From NCBI GenBank assembly GCA_028816945.1, contig JAPPQG010000046.1, forward strand, positions 1 through 7,708: a stretch of 7,708 bases of DNA, read 5' to 3'. The notes beneath the pieces are model-generated. The model saw nothing but the letters and a program-made list of their open reading frames with translations, did not search any database and was not told where the DNA came from. The translations under genes and the position numbers were made by a program. Position 1 is the stretch's first letter. Each line of letters starts with the position of its first letter. The stretch is from Alphaproteobacteria bacterium. GTDB lineage: Bacteria; Pseudomonadota; Alphaproteobacteria; RS24. This document shows, one piece after another, positions 7,565 to 7,708 of this stretch.

Positions 7565-7618
7565 TCATCCAATAATTATGTCATCCAATAGTATGTCATC
7601 TAATAATTATATCATCCA
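7565..7618 (-). repeat. 15/16-bp tandem array in the rlmH-envC spacer
   Basis: Plus-strand units start at 7565 (tcatccaataattatg), 7581 (tcatccaatagtatg), 7596 (tcatctaataattata) and 7612 (tcatcca, partial). On the minus strand the unit reads about TGGATGAYATAATTAT, so each copy brings a Shine-Dalgarno-like GGATGA and a TATAAT-like stretch. The copy nearest envC supplies its ribosome site. The array makes up most of the 69-base spacer. Confidence 0.85.
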
Positions 7619-7625
7619 TATAATA

Positions 7626-7708
7626 TCAATCGCCGCGATGATAGGGGTGATGGGCGAGAATGGAAACCGCGCGCCAAATTTGTTCGGCAAGCATGACGCG
7701 TGCTAAAA
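7626..7708 (-). CDS. rlmH: 23S rRNA (pseudouridine1915-N3)-methyltransferase, C-terminal end only
   Basis: The last 26 codons and the TGA stop (7628-7626) of RlmH, which methylates pseudouridine 1915 in helix 69 of 23S rRNA on assembled 70S ribosomes. The visible residues LARVMLAEQIWRA followed by SILAHHPYHRGD match the conserved RlmH C-terminus, where the LxEQxYRA helix and the HPYHR tail form part of the knotted SPOUT fold and active site. Tyr in EQxYRA is Trp here. The gene runs off the right edge, so its start and length are not seen. It is the most upstream visible gene of the minus-strand cluster. Confidence 0.88.
   Translation of the reverse strand, partial: LARVMLAEQIWRAVSILAHHPYHRGD

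Noticed and set aside
6682..7575. Long plus-strand open frame (297 residues) opposite envC
   Set aside because: It is the antisense shadow of a strongly coding frame: Ser/Cys/Ala-rich low-complexity protein, no ribosome site, no recognisable domain. envC on the other strand has a signal peptide, coiled coils and a LytM fold.

Overview
The window looks like a chromosomal stretch from an alphaproteobacterium with moderate-to-low GC (mid-40s percent by eye, not counted). The evidence is the protein types (AtpD, AtpC, an ACT-domain PurU, an EnvC-like degenerate M23 protein, CtpA, RppH, RlmH) and the order rlmH-envC-ctpA-rppH close to the end of an atp operon, an arrangement I recall from alphaproteobacteria. 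Species cannot be fixed from the sequence. No phage, transposon, CRISPR, tRNA or rRNA is visible.

Layout. On the plus strand, bases 16-2055 hold the end of the F1Fo ATP synthase operon: atpD (beta subunit), then atpC (epsilon subunit). atpD is broken by a 143-bp tandem duplication (232-374 and 375-517) that shifts the frame; dropping either copy restores a normal 480-residue beta subunit. From 2183 to the right edge every gene is on the minus strand. Read in the direction of transcription, from the right edge, they are rlmH (only its last 26 codons), envC-like, ctpA, rppH (start overlaps the ctpA stop in TAATG), a 2-oxoglutarate/Fe(II) dioxygenase-like gene, and purU. purU converges on atpC. 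There is no gene-free stretch longer than about 130 bp.

How the genes fit together. atpD and atpC make catalytic and regulatory parts of the F1 head. rlmH (ribosome maintenance), envC-like (septal murein hydrolase activation), ctpA (periplasmic processing protease) and rppH (mRNA 5'-end decapping) form a housekeeping cluster of envelope and RNA functions. purU (10-formyl-tetrahydrofolate to formate plus tetrahydrofolate) and the oxygenase are separated by 51 bp and may be co-transcribed; the oxygenase substrate is unknown.

The most unusual features are not genes. (1) The two copies inside atpD differ at nine sites, and all nine are synonymous third-codon positions. This says the copies are two selected alleles of the same gene, so the break is either a chimeric assembly join between strains or a recent recombination between diverged alleles. 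(2) All six multi-base spacers between genes hold their own short tandem repeat (units of 13 to 30 bp, different in each spacer), and some coding regions carry in-frame 12- or 18-bp tandem duplications of the same type. This points to a genome in which short slippage duplications are common. I do not see a new multi-gene system here.
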